9,125 nucleotides of DNA, from NCBI GenBank assembly GCA_030838245.1, contig JAUTXB010000231.1, forward strand, positions 1 to 9,125, read 5' to 3'. The notes below the pieces were generated by a model. The model was not told the origin of the DNA. It was given only the letters and a program-made list of their open reading frames with translations, and did no database searches. Shown in pieces: positions 7,403-9,125 of this stretch (positions are counted from its first letter, which is position 1; every line of letters begins with the position of its first letter). The DNA is from Acidimicrobiaceae bacterium. GTDB lineage: Bacteria; Actinomycetota; Acidimicrobiia; Acidimicrobiales; RAAP-2. Position numbers and translations under genes: made by a program.

Positions 7403-7437
7403 GGACGGGCTCGTGGCCCCGTTGGTGAACCGTCGGC

Positions 7438-8436
7438 TCATGACAGCGTGATACGGGGGTCGGCGACGGCCTGGAGCACGTCGACGATGGTGTTGATGAC
7501 CACGTACCCCACCCCCAGCACGAGGGTCACGCCGGCAATGGCCGGAAAGTCAGCCGCCGGGATGCTCTGGTCGATGTACAGTCCGATGCCCGGCCACGCG
7601 AACACTGTCTCGATCACCACGACCCCGGCGAGCATCAAGCCCAGCTGGAGCCCGGTCATGGACAGCGCCGCGGTCACCGAGTTGCGGAGCGCGTGTCGGG
7701 CCAGGACCCGCCGTTCGCGCAATCCCTTGGCCCGGGCGGTCCGCACGAAATCAGATTGCATGGCGCTGGTCAGTGAGCCCTGGAGGACCCTCCCGATCGA
7801 GACCGCCGCGCCCAAGGCGATACAGAATGCCGGGAGGATCAAGTGCAAGATGCCGTCCCAGAACACGGCGAACTGACCATGGAGCAACGCGTCCACCACG
7901 ATCATGCCGGTGGGACCAGTGGGCGCGTTGGCATAGCTGGTGTCACCGGTGGCCGGCAGCCAGTGCAAGTGGCCGCTGAAGAGGAGGATCCCGAGCAGCG
8001 CCAGCAGGAACGTCGGGGCCGAGGCGGACGAGAACATGATGACCCGCAGAATGCTGTAACCCCGCCACCGTCCGGCTGCGGCGATGCCTAGCAGCCCGCC
8101 CAGACCCACGGCCAGCAGCAGCCCGGCCACGGTCAATTCCACAGTGGCCGGGAGGTAATTCACAATGTCGGTGGCCACCGGTCTGCGGGTCCGCAACGAG
8201 AGTTGCAGTGACCCGTGGAACAGGCCGGAGACATAGTGGAAATACTGATCGATGAGCGGCTGGTTGTACCCGAGGATCCTCGACTCCCGTGCGATGGCCG
8301 ACTTGGACGCGTTCGCCCCCAGATAGGCGTGGACCGGGTCGGTGTGGCTGACCTTTTGGAGCAAGAAGACCACTGCGGTGAGGATCAGCAGGATCGCGAC
8401 CATGGACGCGATGCGCTTGGCGACGAGTCGGATCAT
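7438..8436 (-). CDS. ABC transporter permease, DppB/NikB type
   Basis: A 332-residue inner-membrane permease of the peptide/nickel/opine importer family. It has an N-terminal membrane helix (about 8-27), a periplasmic loop with ILGYNQPLIDQYFHYV (54-69) and the GLFHGSLQLSL segment (71-81) typical of DppB, and further hydrophobic helices at about 98-120, 131-153, 196-214, 259-280 and 299-321. The ATPase-contact (EAA) loop is DFVRTARAKGLRERRVLARHALRN (229-252; only its start and end are needed to recognise it), followed by ETVFAWPGIG (276-285) and a final DPRI motif. ATG 8436 has GGAGGGA 7 bases upstream (8444-8450). It forms a heterodimer with the neighbouring DppC-type permease. Substrate could be a peptide, nickel, or an oligo-amine or guanidino compound; placement before the ureohydrolase favours the pathway substrate, or nickel for the two metal hydrolases. 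Confidence 0.92.
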   Translation of the reverse strand: MIRLVAKRIASMVAILLILTAVVFLLQKVSHTDPVHAYLGANASKSAIARESRILGYNQPLIDQYFHYVSGLFHGSLQLSLRTRRPVATDIVNYLPATVELTVAGLLLAVGLGGLLGIAAAGRWRGYSILRVIMFSSASAPTFLLALLGILLFSGHLHWLPATGDTSYANAPTGPTGMIVVDALLHGQFAVFWDGILHLILPAFCIALGAAVSIGRVLQGSLTSAMQSDFVRTARAKGLRERRVLARHALRNSVTAALSMTGLQLGLMLAGVVVIETVFAWPGIGLYIDQSIPAADFPAIAGVTLVLGVGYVVINTIVDVLQAVADPRITLS

Positions 8437-8459
8437 CGGGGGCTCCCTCCAGTGGTCAT
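8433..8459 (-). other. Possible eight-codon bridging mini-ORF between the two permease genes
   Basis: On the minus strand an ATG at 8459 overlaps the stop of the DppC-type gene (ATGA) and opens an eight-residue frame (MTTGGSPR) whose TGA overlaps the ATG of the DppB-type gene, again as ATGA. It contains the ribosome binding site of the downstream gene. It could keep ribosomes moving across the 19-base gap, but chance is a fair explanation for such a short frame. Confidence 0.2.
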
Positions 8460-9125
8460 TCGCCGCTCATGAGCTCTCGGAGGCCGTCGCCGGCCAGGTT
8501 GGCGCTCAGGGCCAACAAGAAGATGGCGATGCCGGGCATGACCGGGACCCACCATTCCTGCAGTAGGTACTGCAGGCCTCGGGCCGACATGGCGCCGAGC
8601 TCCGGTGCCGGGGCGGGTGCGCCCAGGCCGAGGAACGAGAGGCTGGCCAGGGTCAGCACGAGGTTCCCCACGTCGAGGCTGGCCGTCACCACGATGGCCG
8701 GCATGGCTCCGGGAAGGAGGTGTCGCCAGGCCCGGCGCACCGGTCCGCAGCCGGCCAGCCGGGCTGCCTCGAGATGGGGGCGGGCGGACAGGGCCCGGAC
8801 CTCGCCGCGCATGATCCGGCTATAGAAGGGCCACCAGACGATGGCCACGGCGAGGAGCAGGTGGAACGAGCTCGGCCCGAGCGCGGCGACGATCCCGATG
8901 GCCAGCACCGGACCGGGGAGGGCGAGGAACAGGTCGGTCAACCGCATGAGCACGGTATCCACCCAGCCCCCGGCCACCCCGGCCACCAGGCCGACGAGCC
9001 CGCCGATGATCACACCGGACGAGACCACCAGCGCCACCGCGATCAGGCTGGCCCGCAGCCCGAAGAGCACCCGGGAGAAGATGTCGAACCCCACCTCGTC
9101 GGTCCCAAGGATGTGGACCCCGTGG
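8456..9125 (-). CDS. ABC transporter permease, DppC/NikC type (5'-truncated by window edge)
   Basis: Second membrane subunit of the same peptide/nickel-family importer. The frame is open to the right edge: residues before the GTG at 9094 read HILGTDEVG, the conserved segment that follows the first membrane helix in DppC proteins, so that GTG is not the start. About 222 residues are in the window and roughly 60-80 N-terminal ones are missing. Visible features are FSRVLFGLRASL, several hydrophobic helices, the EAA loop around PHLEAARLAG and RRAWRHLLP, the family motif LASLSFLGLGAPAPAPELG, and the C-terminal FLLALSANLAGDGLRELM. It lies upstream of the DppB-type gene, the reverse of the usual B-then-C order. 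Binding protein and ATPase genes are not in the window and are probably further right. Confidence 0.93.
   Translation of the reverse strand, partial: HGVHILGTDEVGFDIFSRVLFGLRASLIAVALVVSSGVIIGGLVGLVAGVAGGWVDTVLMRLTDLFLALPGPVLAIGIVAALGPSSFHLLLAVAIVWWPFYSRIMRGEVRALSARPHLEAARLAGCGPVRRAWRHLLPGAMPAIVVTASLDVGNLVLTLASLSFLGLGAPAPAPELGAMSARGLQYLLQEWWVPVMPGIAIFLLALSANLAGDGLRELMSGE

Noticed and set aside
7392..7437. Possible promoter or terminator in the 46-base gap before the ureohydrolase
   Set aside because: No -10/-35-like pair, hairpin or repeat is visible; only the ribosome binding site is supported.
1..9125. CRISPR array, tRNA, rRNA, insertion sequence or attachment site
   Set aside because: No direct-repeat array, cloverleaf-like or transposase-like sequence was seen; the window is filled by metabolic and transport genes.

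Overview
This is a GC-rich window with essentially no non-coding sequence; every gap between genes is under 50 bases, so no stretch over 300 bases lacks a gene. The actinobacterial-style urease order ureC-ureF-ureG-ureD without ureE, the mycobacteria-like UreF and UreG sequences, and frequent GTG/TTG starts suggest an actinomycete-type bacterium, possibly an acidimicrobial lineage. The lineage call is an inference; there is no rRNA or tRNA to confirm it.

Left half, plus strand (1-3697): the distal part of a urease operon. The 3' ~92% of ureC (nickel amidohydrolase subunit) is followed by the nickel-insertion accessory genes ureF, ureG and ureD, tightly spaced or overlapping. All metal ligands and catalytic residues of UreC are present. 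The promoter and ureA/ureB must lie left of the window.

Right part, minus strand (9125 down to 3705): a second apparent operon, convergent with the first and separated from it by only 7 bases. In transcription order it contains a DppC-type ABC permease (5' end off the right edge), a DppB-type permease, an agmatinase-family ureohydrolase, a Rieske non-heme iron oxygenase, an unrecognised ~214-residue protein, and an AHL-lactonase-like metallo-beta-lactamase-fold hydrolase. Most junctions are ATGA overlaps or gaps of a few bases. The binding protein, ATPases and promoter are presumably to the right.

Working model (inference): the right-hand operon imports and degrades an organic nitrogen compound, plausibly with a guanidino group. 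The ureohydrolase would release urea, and the convergent urease would split it to ammonia and CO2. The Rieske oxygenase and the lactonase-like hydrolase would process the carbon skeleton or N-alkyl groups. The substrate cannot be named from sequence alone. The ureohydrolase-Rieske-orphan-hydrolase set beside a urease is the most novel part of the window.
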